A DNA stretch of 16,473 nucleotides from CAYTRP01 sp964625145 (GCA_964625145.1 CAZVAQ010000080.1:1-16473), one strand, 5' to 3'; positions 1-8,120 are shown, counted from the stretch's first letter. Made by a program: numbers and translations. The notes: generated by a model not told the origin, from the letters alone.

Positions 1-470
1 TCCGGCTCGAAGACATGCAGCGGATGGAACTCGCCGCTCTCCTCATCCAGCGCATAGAACATCACGCCGTTCACCGGCAGCTCAACAATGCGATCGGAGA
101 CACCGCGGGTCAGCGGATCAATGGCGGCATAACCACTGCGAAGATCCTCCAGATAGCGTGCCGTGAAGAGCGCCCGGACCTCCACGACTCCCTCAGGAGT
201 AAGAACCACCTCCAGCACGCGCGTCCCCTCCGGGAAAACCCTCGCTGCGGGATCCTCCCCCAGCGAGAAGACCAGCTCCCGCACCCGATCCTCCAAACCC
301 GGCTCGGCGACCCACTCCTTGAAGATCGGAAACGTCCCTTCACGCGCGACCTGCTGCTCCAAGGTTTCCGGTCCGGCCAGGTCGAAGTTGCTTGATGAAG
401 CGGGGGCGACGCTCACAAGGACAGCGAGGAGCGCTCCCAATGAGAATGGGGCAAGAAGGCGAAAGGACAT
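1..470 (-). CDS. Secreted protein of unknown function (5' part, runs off the left edge)
   Basis: The minus strand is open from the ATG at 470 to the window edge, giving 156 visible residues without a stop. The N-terminus MSFRLLAPFSLGALLAVLVS is a clear Sec signal peptide (basic residue, hydrophobic core, then VAPASS), so the product is probably exported to the periplasm or outer surface. A GGAG lies about 7 bases upstream of the ATG and supports this start. The mature part is acidic and mixed alpha/beta in character, with ordinary composition (for example ARYLEDLRSGYAAIDPLTRG and PVNGVMFYALDEESGEFHPL). I recognise no domain. It diverges from the SPFH gene across a 268-base gap. The reading frame is confident because of signal peptide, RBS and protein-like composition; the function is unknown. 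Confidence 0.75.
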   Translation of the reverse strand, partial: MSFRLLAPFSLGALLAVLVSVAPASSSNFDLAGPETLEQQVAREGTFPIFKEWVAEPGLEDRVRELVFSLGEDPAARVFPEGTRVLEVVLTPEGVVEVRALFTARYLEDLRSGYAAIDPLTRGVSDRIVELPVNGVMFYALDEESGEFHPLHVFEP

Positions 471-738
471 GATGACTCCAACTTGAGGATGATGTCGTAG
501 CATGGGACAGCCTCCCCTCCCGTGGCAACCACATTGCAGTTTTTCTTCCCCCCTTTCCTCGTTCCGGCGCATCAGGAGTTGCCCTCGCCGGATCTCCCCG
601 CCAGATCTTGGCAGAATCTGAAATGACGCCGGACTCGCCGGATCGGCATCGTTTCAATTGAATGCCGCCCCGCCTTCTTCGTATGAGGTGAGGGGCAACA
701 ACCCGCAAAGACCGCTTCGAGAGGAAAGGCGCACACCC
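471..738. other. Divergent intergenic region between the secreted-protein gene and the SPFH gene
   Basis: This is 268 bases without a convincing gene. It holds a pyrimidine-rich tract around 538-570 and an 11-base direct repeat (CTCGCCGGATC) at 585-595 and 634-644. A sigma70-like promoter for the SPFH gene lies near its right end. An in-frame ATG at 658 would extend the SPFH protein by 27 residues, but that extension is unlike family members and has no ribosome binding site. Confidence 0.5.
658..687 (+). promoter_or_regulatory. Candidate sigma70-type promoter for the SPFH gene
   Basis: TTGAAT at 658-663 (4 of 6 matches to the -35 consensus) and TATGAG at 682-687 (4 of 6 matches to the -10 consensus) are separated by 18 bases. 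Transcription would start about 45 bases before the ATG at 739. This is a pattern match by eye and the match is only moderate. Confidence 0.35.
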
Positions 739-1875
739 ATGTCCCTGTTTGGATGGATCAAAAGCCAGGTCATCGACATCGTCGAATGGAACCAGGAATC
801 GGAAAGCGACACCATGGCGTGGCGCTTCCCTCGGGCGGACAACGAGATCAAGTACGGCGCCAAGCTCATCGTCCGCGAGGGCCAGAAGGCCCTGTTCGTC
901 AACATGGGCAAGCTCGCCGACGTCTTCGACCCGGGCATGTACACGCTCGACACGAAGAACCTCCCCATCCTCAGCTCCATCATGGGCTGGAAGTACGGCT
1001 TTGAATCGCCCTTCAAGTGCGAGGTCTACTTCATCTCCACCCGCCGGTTCATGGACCTGAAGTGGGGCACCTCCAACCCCATTACCATGCGCGACCGCGA
1101 ATTCGGAATGGTCCGCGTCCGCGCCTATGGCAGCTACGCCATCCAGATCACCAAGCCCGCGGCCTTCCTCCGCGAGATCCTCTCCACCGACCCCAACTTC
1201 CAGGTCTTCGAGGCCTCCGGCCAGTTGCGCAACATCATCATCACCCGCTTCAGCAACGTGCTCGCCAGCTCCGGCCTACCCGTGCTGGACATGGCCGCAA
1301 ACCTCGATCAGCTCAGCGAGTTCTCCCAGCAGAAGCTCACCGCCGACTTCGAAGCCATGGGCTTCAGCGTCCCCATCTTCCTCGTCGAGAACATCTCCCT
1401 CCCGGAAAACGTGGAGAAGATGCTCGACAAGCGCACCTCCATGAACATGATCGGCAATCTGGATCAGTTCATGAAGTTCCAGGCCGCCACGGCCCTGGAA
1501 ACCGCCGCTTCCAACCCCGGCGGCGGCGGCGAAGGCATGGGCATGGGCATGGGCCTCGGCGCCGGCATGGCCATGGCCAACACCATGATGAGCGCCATGG
1601 GTGGAGCGCCCGCCGGAGCCGCCTACGGCGGAGTCCCTGGCGCCGCCGTCCCACCCCCACTCCCCGGAGCTGTCACCTTCTACGTCGCCGTGGGCGGGCA
1701 GCAGCGCGGCCCCCTGGATGGCGGCGCCCTCCAGAATCTGGCCGCAGACGGGACACTCAACCGCGATACCCTGGTCTGGAAGCAGGGCATGCCCGCCTGG
1801 ACTAAAGCCGCCGAGGTCCCGGATCTGGCCCCGCTCTTCGCCTCGGTCCCGCCCCCTCTACCCCCGACCAACTGA
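739..1875 (+). CDS. SPFH domain protein (YdjI/virion-core Band_7_1 type) with C-terminal GYF_2 domain
   Basis: This 378-residue protein carries an SPFH/Band_7_1 domain at about residues 25-240. Family-typical stretches are DNEIKYGAKLIVREGQKALF, VFDPGMYTL, NLPILSS, SPFKCEVYF and FMDLKWGT. A Gly/Met-rich linker (about 261-300) and a PPPLPG segment follow, then a GYF_2-type domain at about 313-367 (FYVAVGGQQRGPLDGGALQ and VWKQGMPAW), ending in a second proline run. There is no transmembrane helix or signal peptide, so it is probably cytosolic and assembles on the inner face of the membrane, as SPFH scaffolds do. The ATG at 739 is chosen because GAGGAAAGG lies 9 bases upstream and the family starts with a short MSLFGWIK-type helix. 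The next gene encodes a double zinc-ribbon membrane protein; in Bacillus subtilis the comparable YdjI and YdjG are co-encoded with PspA. By inference it takes part in membrane stress or organisation. Confidence 0.9.
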   Translation: MSLFGWIKSQVIDIVEWNQESESDTMAWRFPRADNEIKYGAKLIVREGQKALFVNMGKLADVFDPGMYTLDTKNLPILSSIMGWKYGFESPFKCEVYFISTRRFMDLKWGTSNPITMRDREFGMVRVRAYGSYAIQITKPAAFLREILSTDPNFQVFEASGQLRNIIITRFSNVLASSGLPVLDMAANLDQLSEFSQQKLTADFEAMGFSVPIFLVENISLPENVEKMLDKRTSMNMIGNLDQFMKFQAATALETAASNPGGGGEGMGMGMGLGAGMAMANTMMSAMGGAPAGAAYGGVPGAAVPPPLPGAVTFYVAVGGQQRGPLDGGALQNLAADGTLNRDTLVWKQGMPAWTKAAEVPDLAPLFASVPPPLPPTN

Positions 1876-1903
1876 TCCGCCCTGACTTCAAGCGCCTGAC
1901 CCC

Positions 1904-1935
1904 GGGTGGGTCCGTCCCCACAGACGGACCCACCC
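1904..1935 (+). terminator. Perfect 13-bp hairpin after the SPFH gene (terminator or processing site without U-tract)
   Basis: The left arm GGGTGGGTCCGTC (1904-1916) pairs perfectly with GACGGACCCACCC (1923-1935) around a 6-base loop. It starts 28 bases after the SPFH stop codon. No T-run follows on either strand, so it is not a canonical intrinsic terminator. It could weaken read-through into the zinc-ribbon gene, protect the upstream mRNA 3' end, or act as a factor-assisted terminator. The hairpin itself is certain; its role is inferred. Confidence 0.55.
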
Positions 1936-1960
1936 CGCCCGCACGAATCTGAACCCCGGC

Positions 1961-3190
1961 GTGGTTGCGCCCGTGGCCCAGGAATACCCGCGAGTCCGCC
2001 CTCCCGGTCGTGAAGCCGATCCCCCGCCGCTGTTTGGCGTGGGCGGCGTGAAGCCCACCATCCCGGGCGGACCTCCCGACAAGGCCCCGCAGCCCACTCT
2101 CGAACCAACCGGCAATCCGCGCGAAGGTCGCTTGTTCCCGTGCGCCAACTGCGGCGCCGGCATGCGCTTTGACCCAAATGCCGAGCAACTCACCTGCGCC
2201 TATTGCGGCCACATCCAGATCGTCCCTCACGCTCCTGATCAAGTCCAGGAACTCTGCTTTGAGACATACTTCGAGAAGGCCCAGGTCAGCGAGTCGGTCC
2301 TCGAAGGCGTCGTCGGCGAAGTCCGCTGCCGCGGATGCGGGGCACAGGTCCAACTACCCGCCAACATCTCCGTCGACAACTGCCCGTTCTGCGATGCCGT
2401 CGTCGACAATCCCGTCACCTCTGCAACGCCAACCATGCAGCCCGGCGCTGTGCTGCCCTTCCGCGTCCCCAAGCAGGAAGCCGAGGCACAATTCAGCCGC
2501 TGGGTGCGCTCGCGCTGGTTCGCCCCCAACGCCCTGAAGTCCGTCGATCGTCTCCACAAGCTGCAGGGGCTCTATGCGCCATACTGGACCTACGACGCCA
2601 TGACCTACACCTTCTTCACCGGCATGCGCGGCGATGACTATTACGTCACTGTTGGCAGCGGAAACAACAAGCGCCGCGAGCGCCGCACGCGCTGGACGCG
2701 CGTCGAGGGCCAGGTGAATCACTGGTTCGACGACGTCCTCGTCTGCAGCTCGCGAAACCTGCCGGCCAAGTTGGTCGAGAAACTCGAACCGTGGGACCTC
2801 GCCCACTGCACCGCCTACCGCAAGGATTACATCAGCGGCTTTCGCTCCGAGCGTTACCAGGTGGACGCGCGCGAAGGCTTCGCGCTGGCCCGCGAGAAGA
2901 TGGACGACCAGATCAAGTCATTCGTCCGCGCCCGCATCGGCGGCGACCGCCAGCAGATTCACTCCATCAAGACCATGATCGACGGCGTCACCTTCAAGTA
3001 CATCCTCCTCCCCATGTGGGTTGCCGCATACAACTTCTCCGGCAAGAAGTACCAAATCCTCATCAACGCCCGCAGCGGCGTCGTCATCGGCGAACGCCCC
3101 TGGAGCTGGATCAAGATCACCCTCTTCGTGCTAGCCATCCTGGCCGCAATGGCAGTGGTGGTCGGCATCTTCCTGGCCGCATCATCATGA
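1961..3190 (+). CDS. Double zinc-ribbon protein with C-terminal membrane anchor (YdjG-like)
   Basis: The protein has up to 409 residues. A Pro/Gly-rich disordered N-terminus (about 1-58) leads into two zinc ribbons of identical geometry, CxxC-14 residues-CxxC: C61/C64 with C79/C82, and C123/C126 with C141/C144. A globular region of about 240 residues follows, ending in a family-typical stretch (KYILLPMWVAAYNFSGKKY, then INARSGVVIGERPWSWIKI). One transmembrane helix lies at about 383-405 (ITLFVLAILAAMAVVVGIFL), so it is tail-anchored with the ribbons in the cytoplasm. Databases often mislabel relatives as TFIIB-type zinc ribbon or primosomal N' helicase proteins; no helicase motif is present here. 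The start is uncertain. The frame is open from 1886, there is no ATG before the first ribbon, and GTG 1961 has no strong ribosome binding site; GTGs at 1973 or near 2040 are alternatives. It follows the SPFH gene and is its likely partner. Confidence 0.85.
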   Translation: MVAPVAQEYPRVRPPGREADPPPLFGVGGVKPTIPGGPPDKAPQPTLEPTGNPREGRLFPCANCGAGMRFDPNAEQLTCAYCGHIQIVPHAPDQVQELCFETYFEKAQVSESVLEGVVGEVRCRGCGAQVQLPANISVDNCPFCDAVVDNPVTSATPTMQPGAVLPFRVPKQEAEAQFSRWVRSRWFAPNALKSVDRLHKLQGLYAPYWTYDAMTYTFFTGMRGDDYYVTVGSGNNKRRERRTRWTRVEGQVNHWFDDVLVCSSRNLPAKLVEKLEPWDLAHCTAYRKDYISGFRSERYQVDAREGFALAREKMDDQIKSFVRARIGGDRQQIHSIKTMIDGVTFKYILLPMWVAAYNFSGKKYQILINARSGVVIGERPWSWIKITLFVLAILAAMAVVVGIFLAASS

Positions 3191-3193
3191 TAC

Positions 3194-3238
3194 AATGCGG
3201 TCGCTGCGCGATCCCACAATCCCCCGCAACCGCATTTT
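3194..3238 (+). terminator. Candidate terminator after the zinc-ribbon gene
   Basis: AATGCGGT (3194-3201) pairs with ACCGCATT (3229-3236), extended by two more pairs past one mismatch, and is followed by a short T-run (TTTT, 3235-3238). The 27-base loop is long for an intrinsic terminator, so this is a moderate candidate. It starts four bases after the stop codon and lies between convergent genes, where a terminator is expected. Confidence 0.4.
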
Positions 3239-3291
3239 CCTCCGTCCTCATCCCCGTCCACTGTGTCCGCCCTGTCCACCCAACTCATCAC

Positions 3292-4308
3292 TCACAACTT
3301 CCCCGCCACCACCCTCGCCGCCCTCGTCCCCGCACGCACCAACCGCTCGTGCGCGCTACCATCCCCCGTTTGCATGGCAATTGCCACCGGCGCACCGGCA
3401 GGATCCGTCACCATCTCCAGCGGCTCCGCACCAATTCCCTCTTCCCACGCGATCAACCGCGTCTCCATCGCCTGCTCCGGAAGCTGCGGCAGGATCTCGC
3501 GCACGGAATCATACAGGATCCTGATACAATCCTTCTCGTAACGCGCGTTCGCCACGGCCGGAGTCGCCTGCGCCACCAACACACTCTTGTCCGCATCCAC
3601 GCGCCCCGGTGACTTGGCCTCCTCGCGCACGAGCAATCGCAGCGCCCAATGATCGTCCACCATCAATGCCGACCACGGCACGTCGATTCGCGGCACCACA
3701 AAGACCGCCGACGCACCCGGTTGCGCTGGCATCTTGCCAAGCGCCTCCGCCATCGGCAGCAGCACACGGCTTTGCGCGGCGATCACCGCCGCGCGCCGCG
3801 GCGGCACCGCCAACACCACACCGCTCCCTTCGATGGGCGACCGCGTGATCGGATGCGCCAACGTTGCACCGGTCCGCCCATCGCGGAACAAGAACACCTG
3901 TCGCTCGGCAATCCAGCGAATCGCCGCAACGAATGTCCCGAGCACTGGCCGCGGCAACACCGTCAGGCTGTGGTCAAAGAAGCATTCGAATCCAGCCCGC
4001 AAGGTGCGAGGAACGCCACTCGACACCTGAACAATCTGCCCATTGCGGTAATGCATGACCGCTCCCTGCAGGGCGACGAGCTCCGCCTCCAGCCCGGCAC
4101 TGCGGATCAGCTCCACAAGAGCCACATCCCCCGAATCGACCCACGGAATCGAAGGATCCGCCACCCAGCCATCACCGCGCAGCGAAGCACTCCGCCCACC
4201 GGGCGAAGCGGCCTCGTCCAGAAGCAGGCACGGCACCCGCAAACGCCGCAGCTCCATGGCGGCGGCAACGCCCGCCAAGCCGGCTCCGACTATCACGATG
4301 GGCTTCAT
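3292..4308 (-). CDS. FAD-dependent oxidoreductase, amine oxidase/renalase-like
   Basis: The 338-residue protein opens with a Rossmann dinucleotide-binding fold: MKPIVIVGAGLAGVAAAMEL gives the GxGxxG loop at 8-13, an acidic DE at 31-32 that would hold the ribose of FAD, and the GGR motif at 37-39 seen in amine oxidase and renalase-type flavoproteins. The C-terminal TGDGSAHERLVRAGTRAAR matches the second flavin-contact segment (GD followed by a helix with spaced Ala/Gly). The substrate cannot be told from the sequence; relatives include renalase-like and phytoene desaturase-like enzymes. An upstream in-frame ATG at 4347 exists, but ATG 4308 is preferred because GGGAG lies 9 bases before it and the beta strand begins at once. 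No signal peptide is seen, so it should be cytosolic. It diverges from glnD across 173 bases and converges on the zinc-ribbon gene. Confidence 0.88.
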   Translation of the reverse strand: MKPIVIVGAGLAGVAAAMELRRLRVPCLLLDEAASPGGRSASLRGDGWVADPSIPWVDSGDVALVELIRSAGLEAELVALQGAVMHYRNGQIVQVSSGVPRTLRAGFECFFDHSLTVLPRPVLGTFVAAIRWIAERQVFLFRDGRTGATLAHPITRSPIEGSGVVLAVPPRRAAVIAAQSRVLLPMAEALGKMPAQPGASAVFVVPRIDVPWSALMVDDHWALRLLVREEAKSPGRVDADKSVLVAQATPAVANARYEKDCIRILYDSVREILPQLPEQAMETRLIAWEEGIGAEPLEMVTDPAGAPVAIAMQTGDGSAHERLVRAGTRAARVVAGKL

Positions 4309-4481
4309 GGTCTGCATCTCCCAGGTTGAGTTGGGCATCCGCTCCAATTGCTAACTTCACCGCGCCCGGCGGGCCAAGCCCATCCGGCCACAGGCCCCGA
4401 AGATTCCATTGCCGCGCCCTGCCGCCGTTCGGACAAGTGAACCGCATCCGGTGTGGCCCACATCCGCAGTGGCAGGGACGC

Positions 4482-7169
4482 ATGAACCCGGTTTCCGACA
4501 GTCTCGTCGAGCAGCTCGAAAAGGCACGCCAACGTGCCATCAACGACCACGGCAAGCGAACCGGCCGCGACGTCGTCCGCGCCTTGAGCGATGACCTGGA
4601 CCGCATGCTCGCCGGGCATGCAGAAACCATCGTCCGCGACAACCCCGCCTTTGCCGAAGCGCGCGAGCGCGTGGTCATCTATGCCACCGGTGGCTACGGG
4701 CGCCGCGAGCTCAACATCCATTCCGACATCGACATCCTCTTCCTCCTGCAGGCAGAGCCCCTACCTGCCGACGAGGAATTCATCCGCGCTTTCGTCTATC
4801 CGCTCTTCAGCCTGCGCATGGACCTGAGCTACGCGCTCAAGACCGCGCAACAGGTCGAGGACGAGATCGGCCGCGAGCTTGACATGACCACCGCGCTCAT
4901 GGGTGCCCACGCCATCTGGGGAAACGAGGAGCTGGCCCGCGAAACCGAGACGCGCATGCGCACGCGCCTGACATTGCGCTACTCCGATTCCATCGCGCGC
5001 CAGTTGATGGAGGGCACGCTCGCCCGACATCGCCGCTTCGCCAACACGGTCCTGCTGCTCGAACCAAACGTGAAGGAAGCACCCGGCGCCCTGCGCGATG
5101 TGCACGTCCTGCTGTGGCTCGCTTGCCTCTATCACGGCACCATGTCCCTGGCCGCACTCGGAGCCAACAGCCTGGTCACACCGCGCGAGGAGCGCGACCT
5201 GCGCCGTGCCTACGCCTTCCTCCTCGAATTGCGCAATGGACTGCATATCATCGATGGAAGAAAGTCCGACCAACTCAACTTCGAGCGCCAGATCAAGATC
5301 GCGCCCACTCTCGGATTTGACGGCAGCGAGCACCTGCTCCCCGAAGAGCAGCTCATGCGCGCCTACTACGAACACGTCAGCGTCGTGTATCGTGTCGTGC
5401 GCCGTGTGTTCCGCCGCATCGAGCGCGAGTCGGAATCCGGTTCCTCCCATGGCCGCCGGTTGCGCCGCCAGCAAATCGAGGGACAGTTCTGGATGCGCGG
5501 ACGCGAGATTTGGGTCGAACCCGACGAGGCCGCCGTCATCACCCGCGACCCCATGTGGATGATGCGCATGTTCCGCGTCGCTTGTCGCCACGGCCTGCAT
5601 CCCGACGACTTCACCCGCAACCTGGTCGAGCGCCACACCCGCGACGTGGACGACAAGTTTCGCGAGTCGCCGCTCGTGCGCGAGGACATCATGTCCATCT
5701 TTCGTCATCGCCGCCACGCGGGAAACACGCTGCGCACCATGCACGAATGCGGTTTCTTGGCCGCCATCTTCCCCGAGTTCGGCCTCGTCAAGAACCTGCC
5801 GCGCATCGACTACTATCACCAGTTCACCGTCGACGAGCACCTCCTGCGCTCTGTCGATTGCGCCGTCGAGTTGGTCTCCGCCAGGACACCCTTCTCGGAG
5901 GGTCATGTCGGCCTCGTCGCGCGCGATCTGCTCCGCTTCGACCTGCTGACCATGGCGCTCCTGTTCCACGATGTCGGCAAGGGCGAAGGCCGCGGCCATG
6001 TCATCCGCGGCGCACACATCATCCAGCGCATCTCCGAGCGCCTGGACCTCGTGCCCAAGGAGCGCGAGATCCTCTACTCACTCGTCGCCAATCACCAGAA
6101 GATGAGCAACCTGGCACTGCGGCGCAACATCGAGGACCCGCGCGTCTCCGAGGGCCTCGCCCGCGACGTCAACGATCCCGAACTGCTCCGCATGCTCTAC
6201 GTCCTCACCTGCTGCGATTTGCGCGCCGTCTCCGGCGATTCCTGGAACGATTGGCGCGGCATGCTCATCAAGGGCCTCTACGAGCACACCCTCGATCGCC
6301 TCCTCGGCCGTCCGGACCATCGTCGCAGACCTGTTCCATCCTCCGACGATGTCGCCCAGCGCGTGCTCGAGCTGATCAAGACACTGGTCGCCACGCGTGA
6401 TCGTCCGCCGGTGGACATCGAACCCGAGGAAGTCACCGAGTTCATCACCGACATGCCGGCCCGGTACCGCCAAAGCACTCCCCCGCCGCAAGTCGCCCGC
6501 CATGTGCTCCTCTCCCACGAGCTCGACAGCGCCAACAGCGTGCGCCTCGAACTGGAACCAATCGAAGGACGCAACTACAGCGAGCTGCACTGCGTCGCGC
6601 AGGACTCCCCCGGCTTGTTCTGCAACCTCTGCGGAGCGCTCTCCTCCCGCGGGTTCAACATCCTGTCCGCGCAGGTCTACACCGCGAAGAACGGCACGTG
6701 CGTCGACATCCTCCAAATCCAGGACTACCAGAGCCAGCCGCCCACCGATCAGGGCGTCATCGATCGCATTCACGAACGCCTGAACCAGGTCCTGCGCGGC
6801 GAGAAGCAACCACAATGGGGCAGCCAGCTCGGCGCCATGAAGCCCGTCTCCGCCGCACGGCTGGACCTGCGCCCCCCCGCATGCACCATCTCCAACGAGA
6901 GCGACGAAGGCTACACCGTCATCGAAGTCAAGGCCCCCGACCGCTCCGGACTGCTCTACGACATCACCAGCGTCCTCGATCGTCATCGCCTCCACCTGCA
7001 CCTGGCGCTCATCGCGACGGAAAGCTACCAGGTCGTCGATGTGTTCTACGTCACCGACTGGGAAAACAACCGCCTGGAGCCGGGCTCGAAGACCGACAAG
7101 ATCCGCGCGGAGTTGCTGGAGGTACTGTCGCCCCCCGAGGCGATCCAACTTTCCACGGGGTCCGGCTGA
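4482..7169 (+). CDS. glnD: Bifunctional PII uridylyltransferase/uridylyl-removing enzyme
   Basis: The 895-residue protein has the full GlnD architecture. The nucleotidyltransferase motif is at about 69-88 (TGGYGRRELNIHSDIDILFL, with catalytic D82 and D84). The HD hydrolase domain has FTVDEH at 448-453 and HDVGKG at 496-501. Two C-terminal ACT domains begin near 697 (YSELHCVAQDSPGLFCNL) and 811 (YTVIEVKAPDRSGLLYDI) and sense glutamine in this family. The enzyme uridylylates PII when glutamine is low and reverses this when it is high; the matching PII gene is at 13931-14269, with Tyr51 kept. The open frame begins 52 codons earlier at 4326, but ATG 4482 gives the usual family length and has AGGGA 3 bases upstream. 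An Arg replaces the usual Gly after GYGR, a mild departure from E. coli GlnD. The methyltransferase gene starts one base after its stop. Confidence 0.96.
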   Translation: MNPVSDSLVEQLEKARQRAINDHGKRTGRDVVRALSDDLDRMLAGHAETIVRDNPAFAEARERVVIYATGGYGRRELNIHSDIDILFLLQAEPLPADEEFIRAFVYPLFSLRMDLSYALKTAQQVEDEIGRELDMTTALMGAHAIWGNEELARETETRMRTRLTLRYSDSIARQLMEGTLARHRRFANTVLLLEPNVKEAPGALRDVHVLLWLACLYHGTMSLAALGANSLVTPREERDLRRAYAFLLELRNGLHIIDGRKSDQLNFERQIKIAPTLGFDGSEHLLPEEQLMRAYYEHVSVVYRVVRRVFRRIERESESGSSHGRRLRRQQIEGQFWMRGREIWVEPDEAAVITRDPMWMMRMFRVACRHGLHPDDFTRNLVERHTRDVDDKFRESPLVREDIMSIFRHRRHAGNTLRTMHECGFLAAIFPEFGLVKNLPRIDYYHQFTVDEHLLRSVDCAVELVSARTPFSEGHVGLVARDLLRFDLLTMALLFHDVGKGEGRGHVIRGAHIIQRISERLDLVPKEREILYSLVANHQKMSNLALRRNIEDPRVSEGLARDVNDPELLRMLYVLTCCDLRAVSGDSWNDWRGMLIKGLYEHTLDRLLGRPDHRRRPVPSSDDVAQRVLELIKTLVATRDRPPVDIEPEEVTEFITDMPARYRQSTPPPQVARHVLLSHELDSANSVRLELEPIEGRNYSELHCVAQDSPGLFCNLCGALSSRGFNILSAQVYTAKNGTCVDILQIQDYQSQPPTDQGVIDRIHERLNQVLRGEKQPQWGSQLGAMKPVSAARLDLRPPACTISNESDEGYTVIEVKAPDRSGLLYDITSVLDRHRLHLHLALIATESYQVVDVFYVTDWENNRLEPGSKTDKIRAELLEVLSPPEAIQLSTGSG

Positions 7170-7170
7170 C

Positions 7171-7959
7171 ATGGCCAACTTGATCGCGAAACTCTCCCGT
7201 GCCACGCCATCGCTCGTGTGGAATCATTGGAAGTTCCTCAAGCGCCAAGAGGAGCTGCGCCAGCGAAGCCTGAGGTTGGCTCAGCGATTGGCCAGTCAGC
7301 AGGCGGGACTCCAAATCACCGCCGGCCCCTTCGAAGGCATGAAATACTTGGAGCAGGTCGCCGGCAGTGCTCTCCTTCCAAAGCTCATCGGCTCCTACGA
7401 ATCGGAACTGCACGCCGCACTCCTCGACATGACCCGGCGCGGGCACCGCCTCATCATCGACGTTGGTTGCGCGGAAGGGTACTACGCCGTCGGCATGGCG
7501 CGTCTCATGCCCCAGGTGCGCGTCCGCGCCCACGACACGGACCCAAAGGCGCGCCGCCTCTGCAATCGATTGGCTCACCTGAACGGCGTTGCCGATCGCG
7601 TCGCCGTTGGCGGCTACTTCACCACCGGTGAGCTCGCCACCATTCGCGATCTGCCGGCGCTGATCATCTGCGATTGCGAAGGCTACGAGGCCAAGCTGCT
7701 CGACCCCAAGGTCGCTCCAGTCCTGGCCGAATGCGACGTCATTGTGGAAGTGCACGATCACATCGTCCCCGGCGTCGGCGAACTGCTCGACAAGAGCTTC
7801 GCACCCACCCACGACATCGAAGTCATCAAGGCCGAAGTCCACTGGCCCCAGGATTGGGCCGACCAACTGGAAGGCCTCTCGCCCGACGAACAAGCCTTCG
7901 CCCTCAACGAATATCGTGTCCCCAACATGACGTGGAGAGTGTATAGGAGGAAAGGATAG
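7171..7959 (+). CDS. Class I SAM-dependent methyltransferase, FkbM-like
   Basis: The 262-residue protein has motif I of class I methyltransferases, LIIDVGCAEGYYAVGMAR at about 94-111, then an acidic strand end (HDTDPKARRL, about 121-130) that would bind the SAM ribose. ICDCEGYEAKLLDP at about 167-179 resembles the FkbM DxEGxE signature. The N-terminal 90 residues hold a charged helix rich in Arg, Gln and Leu, and GPFEGMKYLEQ. There is no signal peptide or membrane helix, and the methyl acceptor is unknown; FkbM relatives often modify sugars or glycolipids. The ATG at 7171 is one base after the glnD TGA, suggesting translational coupling, with weak G-rich sequence upstream as a ribosome binding site. 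The frame is open upstream to 7039 inside glnD, but that extension is not protein-like. A heptamer repeat array begins right after the stop. Confidence 0.88.
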   Translation: MANLIAKLSRATPSLVWNHWKFLKRQEELRQRSLRLAQRLASQQAGLQITAGPFEGMKYLEQVAGSALLPKLIGSYESELHAALLDMTRRGHRLIIDVGCAEGYYAVGMARLMPQVRVRAHDTDPKARRLCNRLAHLNGVADRVAVGGYFTTGELATIRDLPALIICDCEGYEAKLLDPKVAPVLAECDVIVEVHDHIVPGVGELLDKSFAPTHDIEVIKAEVHWPQDWADQLEGLSPDEQAFALNEYRVPNMTWRVYRRKG

Positions 7960-7960
7960 A

Positions 7961-7988
7961 GGCTGAAGGATGAAGGATGAAGGCTGAA
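7961..7988 (+). repeat. Heptamer tandem repeat (GGNTGAA) x4 directly after the methyltransferase stop
   Basis: Four consecutive 7-mers, GGCTGAA, GGATGAA, GGATGAA and GGCTGAA, begin one base after the TAG stop. A related array follows the PII stop codon in the same sense orientation (13908-13928), so this is probably a dispersed family of short tandem repeats. Confidence 0.8.
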
Positions 7989-8076
7989 GACAAGCAGGGC
8001 CGTGTCATACTGCAAATTGCCACAGCCCCTATTCCCGCGCAACCCGTCCACCATCGTCCACCGCATCCACCGTCGT

Positions 8077-8113
8077 CCAATCCCCCAAAGGCCAATCCCC
8101 CAAAGGCCAATCC
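8077..8113. repeat. 15-bp tandem repeat, about 2.5 copies
   Basis: The unit CCAATCCCCCAAAGG occurs exactly at 8077-8091 and 8092-8106, followed by a partial copy (CCAATCC, 8107-8113). It lies next to the terminator hairpin and looks like replication slippage in non-coding DNA. Confidence 0.85.
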
Positions 8114-8120
8114 AAATACA

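Noticed and set aside
658..738. Upstream ATG extension of the SPFH gene
   Set aside because: The extra 27 residues are not family-like, the ATG at 658 coincides with a candidate -35 element, and the strong ribosome binding site is at 721-729 before ATG 739.
2791..3612. A 273-codon plus-strand frame spanning the end of the zinc-ribbon gene and the oxidoreductase
   Set aside because: It is rich in Arg, His and Pro, has no ribosome binding site, and conflicts with two well-supported genes.
4309..4481. A sigma54 or NtrC-type promoter for glnD
   Set aside because: No GG-N10-GC pair with the flanking consensus was found; a TTGAGT/GCTAAC pair could be a sigma70 promoter but is too weak to call.
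4761..6017. A 418-codon open frame on the minus strand
   Set aside because: It is fully antisense to glnD, whose motifs are unambiguous; the frame is open because of GC-rich codon usage.
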